This document shows positions 16,416 to 24,467 of a stretch of 64,000 bases of DNA, in pieces (position 1 is the stretch's first letter; every line of letters starts with the position of its first letter). The notes beneath the pieces are model-generated. The model worked only from the letters and a program-made list of their open reading frames with translations. It was not told the origin of the DNA and did not search any database. Location: positions 1 through 64,000 of the forward strand of contig CBDFGE010000004.1 of the NCBI GenBank assembly GCA_965247055.1, in the 5' to 3' direction. This stretch comes from CBDFGE01 sp965247055. Its GTDB lineage: Bacteria; Chloroflexota; Dehalococcoidia; Lucifugimonadales; JAGWBF01. A program made the position numbers and the translations under genes.

Positions 16416-17132
16416 ATGTCACAAGCTTCCACAGATGGCCGCCTAATCTTGGTGGTGGACGCCGCCGCCGCCATGGCCAGGCTGGTGGCCGTCAACCTGG
16501 CGGCCCGGGGCTACCGGGTACGGGAGTTTTACAACGGCGCGGGGGCGGTAGAATGCCTGCGGAGGGACCAAGCGGACTTGGTCATCCTGGACATGGTGAT
16601 GCCGGACACCGACGGCTTACAAGTAGCGGAGGAGATTCGGCGATTCTCCCAAGTGCCCATCCTGGTCCTCAGCGTGAGAGACGACACCTCGGCCAAGCTG
16701 GCGGCCCTTGACCTGGGGGCGGATGACTACATCACGAAGCCATTCCGTGTAGAGGAGCTGTTGGCGCGGGTCCGCGCCATCCTACGGCGGACTGCTCCGG
16801 CCGACGTCGGCGCCCTTGGTAAGCCGCACTCTTACCGCTCGGGCGACCTGCTGATCGACCTGGAGCGGATGCGGGTAACCAAACAGCGACATCAGGTCCA
16901 GTTGACTCCTCGGGAGTGGGCCACCCTAAGAGTGCTGGTCAGGCACGCGGGACGGGTAGTTTCGACCCGGCAGCTGCTCCAGGAGGCCTGGGGGCCCGAC
17001 TATGGGGACGAAGGCGACTACGTCCGTACCTACATCACCCGCTTGCGGCGAAAGCTGGAGCCAGACCCACGTCACCCCAGCTACATCCTCCTAGAACGGG
17101 GCCTGGGTTACCGGCTGAAGGCCGCCGACTAG
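16416..17132 (+). CDS. OmpR/PhoB-family response regulator with an altered acidic pocket
   Basis: Receiver domain (about residues 10-120) with phosphoacceptor Asp in LVILDMVMPDTDG, Ser in ILVLSVRDD and Lys in YITKPFRVEEL, followed by a winged-helix DNA-binding domain (about 140-235) with LTPREWATLRVLVRHAGRVV and GLGYRL. The conserved acidic pair near the N-terminus (usually VVDDE) reads VVDAAAAM, so one acidic Mg2+ ligand is missing. No histidine kinase is adjacent. It may still be phosphorylated or may act independently of phosphate. Confidence 0.88.
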   Translation: MSQASTDGRLILVVDAAAAMARLVAVNLAARGYRVREFYNGAGAVECLRRDQADLVILDMVMPDTDGLQVAEEIRRFSQVPILVLSVRDDTSAKLAALDLGADDYITKPFRVEELLARVRAILRRTAPADVGALGKPHSYRSGDLLIDLERMRVTKQRHQVQLTPREWATLRVLVRHAGRVVSTRQLLQEAWGPDYGDEGDYVRTYITRLRRKLEPDPRHPSYILLERGLGYRLKAAD

Positions 17133-17257
17133 CCCTCGATGCGAATTCCTGCCATAACACTCATCTCCGAACCGGACCACGTCAAAAGGGCACGTCTCGA
17201 TGCCGCAGTATTGCCGCCGGCCACCGGCTATCCAGTTCCACGAGGCGCATTCCTCTG

Positions 17258-18730
17258 ATGCCAGAGTGGGTAAAGGACGCAGTCTTCTACCAAATCTTCC
17301 CCGACCGCTTTGCCAGAAGCGGCGCGCTACATAAGACTCTGAACCTGGAATCCTGGGAAGCGCCTCCCTCCCCTCTGGGGTTTAAGGGCGGGGACCTGTT
17401 GGGGATCGTCGAACGTCTGGACTACCTGCAAGACCTGGGTGTCAACGCCATCTATCTCAATCCGGTCTTTCAGTCGGCCGCCAATCACCGCTACCACACC
17501 CATGACTACTACCAGGTCGACCCCCTGTTGGGCGGCAATGCGGCCCTGCGCACACTCCTGGACGAATCCCACCGCCGCGGCATAAGGGTTGTGTTGGACG
17601 GAGTGTTCAACCACTGTGGGAGAGGCTTGTTTCAGTTCCACCACATTCTGGAGAATGGGGCGTCCTCTCCATTCTTGGACTGGTTTACGATCAAAGGTTT
17701 TCCATTGAATGCCTATTCCCAAGGCCAGGAGCCCAACTACGAGGCATGGTGGGGCATGCCCGGCCTGCCCAAGTTCAATACCGCGAACCCAACGGTCCGG
17801 GAGTTTCTCTGGGCGGTAGCCCGGCACTGGGTCCAACTCGGCATAGACGGCTGGCGTTTGGACGTGCCTGAGGAGATAGCGGACCCGGCTTTTTGGCAGG
17901 AGTTCCGGCGGCAGGTCAAATCAGCTAACCCCGAGGCCTATCTGCTGGGAGAAATCTGGCACCAGGCGCCGGAGTGGCTGCAGGGCGACCGCTTTGACGG
18001 CGTTATGAACTACCCCCTCACCACCGCATGTCTGCGGTTTCTGGTCGAAGACGACCTTGACCCGAAGCTGGTAAGAGGCATGAGCTATGCCCAGGGAGGG
18101 CACTTGTCCGCCAGCGGGTTTGCCGATGCGGTCAATCAGGTGTTGGCTGCATACCAGCCAGAGGTCTCCCAGAACTTACTGAATCCACTGGACAGCCACG
18201 ACACAGCCCGTTTTCTTACCCTGGCCCGGGGCGACGAGTCAGCGCTACGCCTGGCCGTACTCTTCCAGATGACTTATCCGGGTGCCCCATGCGTGTACTA
18301 CGGGGACGAAATCGGCATGGAGGGAGGGCGGGACCCTGACTGCCGCCGTGCCTTTCCCTGGGAAGAGAGCAGGTGGAACTCAGAGCTTCGCGCCCATTTC
18401 AAGCGCTGTATTTCGCTGCGCCATGCCCATCCCTCCCTGCGCCGTGGAGAGTTTGCGCTGCTCCACGCCGAGGGCGATGTGTTCTCTTTCGCCCGCCGCC
18501 TGGGGAACGAGACCCTGATCGTGGCCCTGAATGCGTCACGGTTGACCCAAGCGCCCACGGTGCGGCTTGGCGGCTACCTGCCGGAGGGCACCCGCCTTCA
18601 CGATGTCTGGACCGGGGCCACCATAACGGTGAGCGACGGCCGGCTTGTGGGCGTTAAGATGGCTCCCCGTTCCGGATCAGTGTGGGCAGCCGAGCCGCCC
18701 CACCAGCAGCCGGACGCTTCCCGGCATTGA
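17258..18730 (+). CDS. Alpha-amylase-family glycoside hydrolase (cyclomaltodextrinase/neopullulanase-like)
   Basis: The GH13 catalytic domain starts almost at residue 1 (VKDAVFYQIFPDRFARS) with region I VVLDGVFNHCG, region II GWRLDVPEEI (nucleophile Asp), region III YLLGEIWH (acid/base Glu) and region IV LLNPLDSHDTAR. The 490-residue enzyme lacks the N-terminal CBM34-like domain of dimeric maltogenic amylases. No signal peptide, so cytoplasmic turnover of maltodextrins is likely. The ATG at 17258 follows a gap of 125 nt after the regulator. Confidence 0.9.
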   Translation: MPEWVKDAVFYQIFPDRFARSGALHKTLNLESWEAPPSPLGFKGGDLLGIVERLDYLQDLGVNAIYLNPVFQSAANHRYHTHDYYQVDPLLGGNAALRTLLDESHRRGIRVVLDGVFNHCGRGLFQFHHILENGASSPFLDWFTIKGFPLNAYSQGQEPNYEAWWGMPGLPKFNTANPTVREFLWAVARHWVQLGIDGWRLDVPEEIADPAFWQEFRRQVKSANPEAYLLGEIWHQAPEWLQGDRFDGVMNYPLTTACLRFLVEDDLDPKLVRGMSYAQGGHLSASGFADAVNQVLAAYQPEVSQNLLNPLDSHDTARFLTLARGDESALRLAVLFQMTYPGAPCVYYGDEIGMEGGRDPDCRRAFPWEESRWNSELRAHFKRCISLRHAHPSLRRGEFALLHAEGDVFSFARRLGNETLIVALNASRLTQAPTVRLGGYLPEGTRLHDVWTGATITVSDGRLVGVKMAPRSGSVWAAEPPHQQPDASRH

Positions 18731-18877
18731 GCGTCAGCTCAAAGCCCATATTTTCAACAATCTTTCACGCGGCATCGGGCCGCTGTCCTGGGGTGGTGAG
18801 AAAGCCGGAGACAAATACTACTCTAAAGCAGCGCGGGTCAGCTCGCTGGAGAACCGGCACCGTCCCGGGAGCTTACC

Positions 18878-19288
18878 CTACGTGGCGGGCTTAAAGTAGG
18901 GAACGCTGATTTGGTCCGTGGCCGCGATGAAGGTAACCTCCACCGGCATTCCGATGGCCACCTCCTGGGCGCGGCACTCGACGATGTTGGTGAACATTCG
19001 CACCCCTTCCTCCAGCTCCACCAGGGCCAACACGTAGGGCACTTCTTCGGCGAATCCTGGGGTGCGGTTCTGGTAGGTCACGGTGTAAGTCCAGACCGTG
19101 CCCTTGCCGCTGGACCGGACCCACCGGATGTCGTTGGACCAACAGTTGGCGCAAATGCCCCGGGGATAGAACTGGTACTCGCCGCAGCGGTCGCACTTCT
19201 GGACCAGCAACTCTCCCCGGTGGCAGGCGTCCCAAAACGGTCTCGTCTCGCCCACGACGGTCGGTAACGGCTTCTTCCAATCAGCCAT
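18878..19288 (-). CDS. DUF35 OB-fold protein with rubredoxin-like zinc ribbon
   Basis: Zinc ribbon CDRCGEYQFYPRGICANC (two CxxC pairs) followed by an OB-fold with GKGTVWTYTVTY and MPVEVTFI. Such proteins pair with thiolase-like enzymes and are thought to help bind acyl-CoA. The adjacent thiolase ends 3 nt upstream in the same direction, so they form an operon and probably a complex. Confidence 0.88.
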   Translation of the reverse strand: MADWKKPLPTVVGETRPFWDACHRGELLVQKCDRCGEYQFYPRGICANCWSNDIRWVRSSGKGTVWTYTVTYQNRTPGFAEEVPYVLALVELEEGVRMFTNIVECRAQEVAIGMPVEVTFIAATDQISVPYFKPAT

Positions 19289-19291
19289 GTT

Positions 19292-20474
19292 CTAATCCCT
19301 CCCCAGGATCACGGTGCCGCCGCTGTGCCGGGAGCCCAGGGTGCCGCCGGTGCCGTGGCACAGGGCGATTTTGCAGTTGGGGACCTGGCGGGGGGTGCCT
19401 TCGAACTGGTGGCGTAGCTGCCGGGTCGCTTCCAGCAATAGGAAGATTCCCCGCATGCCCGGGTGGTTGGAGGAGAGGCCCCCGCCGTCGGTGTTAATCG
19501 GCAGCTCTCCCCCGATCTTCAGGCGGCCCCCGGAAACGAACTGGCCACCCTCACCCTTTTCGCAGAAGCCCAGGTCCTCCAGGGTTTCCAATACCGTGAT
19601 GGTAAAAGAGTCGTAGATCATCGCCATGTCGATGTCCTGATGAGACACTCCGGCCATGGCGAAGGCCGGCTCGTGGCTCTGCTTGGCCGCAATGTACATC
19701 AGGTCACGCTTCCCGGCGCCCTGGTGAGCCACGGCTTCTCCAGCGCCCAGGACCCATACCGGCGTCTGCCGGCAGTTGCGGGCCACCTCGGGGGAGGCCA
19801 CCACCACCGCGCCTCCGCCGTCGGTGATCACGCAGCAGTCCGCCAGGTGCAAGGGGGACGATATAACCCGTGAGTTGACCACATCCTCCACGGTGATGGG
19901 GTTGCGAAACAGCGCCTCGGGGTTCATTGAGGCGTGATACCGGGCCGCCACCGCCACCTCGGCCAGTTGCTCCGATGTGGTGCGGTAGAGGTGCATGTGC
20001 CGCTGAGCGATCATGGCGTAGAGGCCAACGGTGGTAAGCCCGTACAGCTCTTCGAAGCTGTCTGGCGAGGGGTCCAGCCGTGGGTGGCCGAACCGGGCGA
20101 CGCCTCCGGTGCCCACGGCCATGCCTCCCGACCGGGGCCAAGGTGCTGTAAGTGATGACGGCGCAGTTGATGCGGCCGGCGGCGATGGCGTTCAGGGCGT
20201 GGGATAGGTGGAACTCGAAGGAGCCGCCCCCAACGGTGGTGTTGTCCAAGTACCTGGGATACAGGTCCAGGTAGTCGGCCAGGTTTAGCCCGCTGTTGCG
20301 GCTCGACATGGAGGCGGTCAACAGGCCGTCCACGTCTTTTTTCTGAAGGCCCGCGTCCTCCAGGGCCTTGATGACGCATTCGCCCTGGAGCTGCAACTCG
20401 CTCTTGTCGGGGGCGTAGCGGGTCACGTGCTCGTGGATGCCCACGATGGCCGCGGCGCGCCTGAGGTCGACCAT
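19292..20474 (-). CDS. Thiolase-family protein (acetyl-CoA acetyltransferase-like), frameshifted
   Basis: The N-terminal part (start ATG 20474 with ggaggc upstream) reads AAIVGIHEHVTRY, then DVDGLLTASMSS, NTTVGGGSFEFHLSHALNAI and VITYSTLAPVGR. The remainder is in another frame from about 20125: AVGTGGVARFGHPR, LYGLTTVGLYAM, QLAEVAVAARYHASMNP, then the C-terminal GGGLSSNHPGMRG and LCHGTGGTLGSRHSGG. One extra base near 20123-20145 joins them. These SCP-x/thiolase-like proteins often lack the N-terminal active Cys, as here (VGGGS). The OB-fold partner lies downstream. Confidence 0.85.
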
Positions 20475-20507
20475 GGGGTGCCTCCGTTCAGACCAGCACA
20501 ATCAAGA

Positions 20508-20606
20508 CCCCCATCAAGGGGGATCCGCCTCCGGCGGAAGAGAGGGGGTGAATAATGTTTCATCCTTCCAACCAAGGAAGGACATGATTAAGGGACGGAG
20601 CAGTTA
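20508..20606 (+). repeat. Intergenic palindromic repeat, family 1 copy C
   Basis: It shares gatccgcctccggcggaaga, agggggtgaata, tcatccttcc and aaggaaggacatgatt with copy B. The copies at 13.9 and 20.5 kb are in opposite orientation. The gcctccggcgg arm forms a hairpin. Confidence 0.75.
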
Positions 20607-20612
20607 GCTCGT

Positions 20613-20690
20613 GGTTCGACAAGCTTACCATGAACCGGCATTGTTCCCGCCCACCCTGAGCTTGTCCAAGGGTCGCCCGGAGTCGTTGAA
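20613..20690 (+). repeat. Palindromic intergenic repeat, family 2
   Basis: The left arm ttcgacaagctt and right arm ctgagcttgtccaaggg are imperfect inverses. The core ttcgacaagct recurs at 1776-1797 and in degenerate form near 24398. Intergenic location and repetition suggest a REP-like element. Confidence 0.55.
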
Positions 20691-20870
20691 GGATGGGCGA
20701 GGCGGCAATATGATAGGTGCGGGCGTCAAGGGTGTCAAGGCGCGGCCGACAGGTGGGTAGAGCGCAGCCCAGCCCCTTTCTAACGGCGCGGATACCAGAT
20801 ATAGTAGGGCGGGCCGTGCCATGCGCTTACGCGGGCGGTTCGTGGAGCAGAATACGAAACTGGAGGCGTT

Positions 20871-21518
20871 ATGCTGACGTTCCTGGGCGGGACCGGACCA
20901 GAAGGCAAGGGATTGGCCCTACGGCTGGCCTTGGCGGGGGAAGCAGCGATAATCGGCTCCCGCTCCGCCGAGCGGGCCGCGGCCGCCGCCGAGGAGCTGC
21001 GGCGGCTGGCCCCAGGCGCCAGCATCGAGGGGGCGGAAAATCGGGCTGCGGCGAAGCGGGCCGATGTGGTGTTCCTGACCTTTCCCTACGAAGGTCAGCG
21101 GCCCGTGCTGGAGCAGCTCAGGGCGTGTCTTGATGGGAAAGTCGTGGTCAATGTTATCGCCCCAATGCGGTTCGAGCGTGGGCGCGGCGCTAGCGCGATA
21201 GAAGTGGCCGCCGGGTCCGCCGCCCAAGAGGCCCAGGAGCTGTTGCCAGGCTCTTTAGTCGCCGCCGCTTTCCAGAACGTTAGCGCCGATGAGCTCCAGG
21301 ACCCGGGCACACCGATGGAGGGGGATGTCATTGTTTGCTCCGATCACCAGCAGGGCAAGCGTCTGGTCATGGGACTGGTGGCGAAGATACCGAATCTCCG
21401 CCCGGTGGACGGCGGCGGCCTGGCCAACGCCAAGTATGTGGAGCAGATCACCCCTTTGCTGGTCAACATCAACCGGATTTACAAAATCCACGCCTGCATC
21501 AAAATCGTGGGCATCTGA
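20871..21518 (+). CDS. npdG: NADPH-dependent F420 reductase
   Basis: Rossmann protein starting LTFLGGTGPEGKGLALRLAL with IIGSRSAERA, the NADP 2'-phosphate-binding segment, then DVVFLTFPYEG, VAAAFQNVSA and a C-terminal VDGGGLANAKYVEQITPLLVN. Length (215) and motifs match archaeal/bacterial Fno. It transfers hydride between NADPH and coenzyme F420, implying the host makes F420. The LLM oxidoreductase at 24.5 kb could be a user. Confidence 0.88.
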   Translation: MLTFLGGTGPEGKGLALRLALAGEAAIIGSRSAERAAAAAEELRRLAPGASIEGAENRAAAKRADVVFLTFPYEGQRPVLEQLRACLDGKVVVNVIAPMRFERGRGASAIEVAAGSAAQEAQELLPGSLVAAAFQNVSADELQDPGTPMEGDVIVCSDHQQGKRLVMGLVAKIPNLRPVDGGGLANAKYVEQITPLLVNINRIYKIHACIKIVGI

Positions 21519-21557
21519 CTCTACAACCAGAATCAAGGTTGTCCGAAGGGGGAATCA

Positions 21558-22073
21558 ATGCCAAGGTCGACTTTGGACCTGATGAACCCGGCAGATTTGG
21601 CGTCCCTAGAAGGCCAGTGGCGCTTCGCTCCCGGCCTGGTCCCCGGCGAGCCCAACGAGGGCTTGGTCTCCCAGCTTGCGGGCAGCCCAGCCCGGCTGCC
21701 CGACTACGACGACTCCGGCTGGGAGGTGCGGCACGACCTGACCCGGGGGCACTCTAAGGGTTTCACCTTTGCCTGGTATCGGATAAACGTGACGCTGCCG
21801 GCGAGGGTAGACGGCCGCACCATAGACGGCGCCCGGTGCTTGTTCGAAACGTGTATCGACGACTACGGAGAAGTCTGGATCGACGGCGAGTGCAACCGGG
21901 AGCGGGGCGCCGTCCAGGGCTTCAACGTACCGCACCGAGTCTTGGTCACGGCTGAACCGCGGGCGGGGGAGCAGCACACCATCGCCTTGCTGGCGGTCAA
22001 CGGCCCTCTGGCGGCGCCGGGCGGCGGGGTCTTTGTCCGCTACGCCAATCTGGCCTTTGAGTGGCGGGGATAG
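21558..22073 (+). CDS. Jelly-roll domain protein resembling the sugar-binding domain of GH2 enzymes
   Basis: The 171-residue product has LEGQWRFAPGLVPGE, LPDYDDSGWEVRHDL, FAWYRINVTLP, GEVWIDGE and HTIALLAVNGP. These are the pattern of the N-terminal beta-sandwich of glycoside hydrolase family 2, but no catalytic domain follows. A stand-alone carbohydrate-binding role is inferred. It follows npdG by 39 nt and may be co-transcribed. Confidence 0.65.
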   Translation: MPRSTLDLMNPADLASLEGQWRFAPGLVPGEPNEGLVSQLAGSPARLPDYDDSGWEVRHDLTRGHSKGFTFAWYRINVTLPARVDGRTIDGARCLFETCIDDYGEVWIDGECNRERGAVQGFNVPHRVLVTAEPRAGEQHTIALLAVNGPLAAPGGGVFVRYANLAFEWRG

Positions 22074-22078
22074 GGTCC

Positions 22079-22342
22079 CTAAGCGTCCTCTTCCCCGTCC
22101 TCATCGGGGCCAAGGGGGGCGTAACCCAAAGCTTCCAGCTCAGCCCGGAGCCGGCCGGCAAACTCCTGGATGGTGCCGGAGGCAGGCACGGTGATCTCGA
22201 TGAAGCCCCGGGCATCCTGGGATATGGCGCCGGGGTCTTCCTTGGCCAGCTCCACCCTGACCGACTCTCGATGGATGCCCATGAGGTCGGTCACCGAGAA
22301 GATGGCCCCCATATCGCCCATGTCTATTACGCTCTCAGGCAT
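22079..22342 (-). CDS. Small acidic protein of unknown function
   Basis: The ATG at 22342 has cggagggtg upstream; the open frame continues to 22366 but the shorter start is better. The 87-residue product reads PESVIDMGDMGAIFSVTDLM and ends in an Asp/Glu-rich tail (PDEDGEEDA). No domain recognised. It converges on the GH2-like gene with a 5-nt gap. Confidence 0.6.
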   Translation of the reverse strand: MPESVIDMGDMGAIFSVTDLMGIHRESVRVELAKEDPGAISQDARGFIEITVPASGTIQEFAGRLRAELEALGYAPLGPDEDGEEDA

Positions 22343-22510
22343 GGCTGGCACCCTCCGCCGGGTCACAGACTAACAACGACCGCCCCGCATTACGAACCGG
22401 GTGTGCTGAGAGGGGATTAGTCTCCCTGACGGGGTCTGGGGGACACCCCCAGACCCCCGGCAAGCCGCCTGAGGCGGACTGCACTCCCGATTTCCCGCAA
22501 CCTGCTAGCC

Positions 22511-23151
22511 TTAGGCCGGCCACTTGGTGCCTCCCACCGCCGGGCGTTGCCGGGGCGGAAGGGCCAGGCCGTCGGCCACCACCCTGGCGAAGGCGCGGAG
22601 GATCACCTCTCCCCACTCTCTGGCGTGGGCCACCCGGAAGGCGGTCCGTTTGCCCCGGCCGATAGCCCGGGCGTTTCCGCGCTTTCCCCGGTGACCTCTT
22701 TGGCAATCATCTCGTCCATCGCGTCTATCTGCGGCACCAGCTCTTTGGCCGTTTCGACAAACCGGGCCACTTCGCCCATGGCCGAGTCAAACACTACAAA
22801 AACCGGCACGGTACCATGCCGATTTTCGGGCAGGAAGCTGTCGGTCAGTTCTAGCTCATCGTCCCGGTTGAACACCTTCACCGAAAGCTTTCGCGTGCTT
22901 TCGGCCAGGCGTAGGATGGCCGGGGTGGTGCTGACCGCGTCGCCGCACCAGTCCGCAGTAAAAACCGCCAGCTTCAGAGGCTCCGCCAAGCCGTCGAAAA
23001 GGGAATGGGTTTCTCCTGGGACCCTCACCGCGTTGTAAATATCCAGGATGGGTTGTTTATTGACTTTAATTTGGCCGATGTATTCCTGGGGTGTCATTCC
23101 CTGGTTGAATTTCTTTTCGCTTAACAGCACGGCAAGCGGCCCCCTTTCCAA
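22511..23151 (-). CDS. Thioredoxin-fold family protein, frameshifted near its C-terminus
   Basis: The main frame has LKLAVFTADWCGDAVSTTPA (usually CGDC; the second Cys is Ala here), KVFNRDDE, HGTVPVFVVFD and a helical tail. The family-typical C-terminus continues in a different frame: RGKRTAFRVAHAREWGEVIL, then RAFARVVADGLALPPR, ending TAA at 22513-22511. One missing base near 22655-22690 explains the switch; read literally the protein ends at 22603. Loss of the second Cys suggests it is not a dithiol oxidoreductase. Confidence 0.7.
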
Positions 23152-23343
23152 GGATTAACATCGGTAGTGTCTCAACAATCACCCAATATGGCAATGGGTC
23201 CCGGAAGGCAACGATTCCCGACTTCGCCTCACCGTGCTAGAATTGGGGCACCGCTCAAAGAGCCTGGCGGCAAGGGGGCAGACCCGGCCCGGTGAGGGGT
23301 TCGCCACGGCGTTCACCATCTTTATGAACGAGGAGCACGCTCG

Positions 23344-23781
23344 TTGGCCGCTGACCTGAGCGGGCCTTACTTGAAGTACGCCCTCTTTTGCCGGGACACC
23401 GAAGAAGGTCCCGGCGAGGGGCTAATCCTTAAAGGCGTCATCGACCTCATTGAGCTGCCTCCGCCGAAGGAAGGGCCAACCTCCGACGGCCCGGTGCTGG
23501 CGGAAGAGGACGTTCACCTCGTCTTTTGTATCGGCGGAGCCAAGCCCGGCCCTCACCATCTGCTGGTGGCAATCAAAGCTCCCGGCCTACCCCTGGACCC
23601 GACGCCTCCAGAGCGAATAGCCTGGGAGCCGGGGATACTGTTCCAGCGTTGGATCAAGTTGTTCCGGATACCAGTGCAGCGGCCCGGCCGCCACGTCGCC
23701 GCCATCCTGCTCGACGGCGCGCCCCTGGGCGAAGCCAGCTTCTTGGTCCGGTTCACGGCCGGAGGACAACCCCGAGACTAG
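23344..23781 (+). CDS. DUF6941-like hypothetical protein
   Basis: TTG-started 145-residue protein: YLKYALFCRDTEEG, ILKGVIDLIELPPP and HLVFCIGG resemble a beta-sandwich family annotated DUF6941 (typical lead-in: ALFCDD...GKLSLIG). The function of the family is unknown. No obvious operon partner. Confidence 0.5.
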   Translation: MAADLSGPYLKYALFCRDTEEGPGEGLILKGVIDLIELPPPKEGPTSDGPVLAEEDVHLVFCIGGAKPGPHHLLVAIKAPGLPLDPTPPERIAWEPGILFQRWIKLFRIPVQRPGRHVAAILLDGAPLGEASFLVRFTAGGQPRD

Positions 23782-23908
23782 GGGCCTCTTCGGCGGTCCT
23801 CGAAATAGCCGCCGGATAAGATTCGACGGGCACCCGGGCAAAGCAGGCCCAGCCTGGCCCAAGAGACAGCTGGCTGGGCATTGCCGAACCCTACTCCGTG
23901 CCCGTGAG

Positions 23909-23937
23909 TTGAACACATTAGGCCACTTGTCTATAAT
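23909..23937 (+). promoter_or_regulatory. Promoter of the desulforedoxin-like gene pair
   Basis: TTGAAC at 23909-23914, a 17-nt spacer and perfect TATAAT at 23932-23937. The downstream leader contains a tandem repeat of aaaccagagggc before the first start. Confidence 0.6.
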
Positions 23938-23993
23938 GAGACCCGAAACGGACATACCGAACAAACCAGAGGGCAAACCAGAGGGCTGAACAG

Positions 23994-24113
23994 TTGGCTA
24001 ACGAGACCGGCAAGCGTTACGTGTGCGCCCGTTGCGGGTCAGAATTCATTGTGACCAAGGGCGGCAGCGGAAGCATCGTCTGCTGTGGCGAGCCGATGCA
24101 GATCAAGCGTTAG
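23994..24113 (+). CDS. Desulforedoxin-like miniprotein 1
   Basis: TTG-started 39-residue ORF: KRYVCARCGSEFIVTKGGSG then SIVCCGEPMQIKR. Spacing CxxC...CC followed by xxxM matches desulforedoxin (36 residues, Fe(SCys)4 site). The small size is normal for that family. Probable electron carrier or metal-binding protein; desulfoferrodoxin N-terminal domains share this pattern. It lies under a good promoter and is followed by a paralogue 61 nt later. Confidence 0.75.
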   Translation: MANETGKRYVCARCGSEFIVTKGGSGSIVCCGEPMQIKR

Positions 24114-24173
24114 GCCCGATGCCGCCCCCGGCTAGTGTACCGTCCTTCTAGGGAAGGAATGGAGGACTGACCC

Positions 24174-24317
24174 GTGGCCAACCAGCTAGGCAATCGCTAC
24201 GTTTGCCCAAACTGCGACAGCAGCGTTCTGTGCACCAAGGCCGGTGAAGGCTTAATCCGCTGCTGCGACGCCGAGATGGAGTTGCAACAGCCCCGGAAGC
24301 TCCCCTCTTCCGACTGA
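24174..24317 (+). CDS. Desulforedoxin-like miniprotein 2
   Basis: GTG-started 47-residue ORF with a ggagg site upstream: NRYVCPNCDSSVLCTKAGEG then LIRCCDAEMEL. Same CxxC...CC arrangement as its upstream neighbour, plus one extra Cys after SVL and a short Pro/Ser tail. The two ORFs are about half identical in their cores, so they arose by tandem duplication. Divergence in charge suggests different partners. Confidence 0.75.
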   Translation: MANQLGNRYVCPNCDSSVLCTKAGEGLIRCCDAEMELQQPRKLPSSD

Positions 24318-24397
24318 AATCTCCGCAACCTCTACCCGTGTCCCGTTTTTCTTGCTCACTTAGAGTCTATCCAATGAATCATGCCTGGTTAGCCCTG

Positions 24398-24428
24398 GTC
24401 CTTCGACTGGCTCGCCACGAACTGGTGA
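24398..24428. repeat. Degenerate copy of the ttcgac-type intergenic repeat
   Basis: ggtccttcgactggctcgcc resembles the ccttcgacaagctc core at 1776 and 20620. Weak evidence on its own. Confidence 0.3.
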
Positions 24429-24467
24429 TTCCGAATATGCTCCAAGCGTGAAGGGAAGCCACCACCG

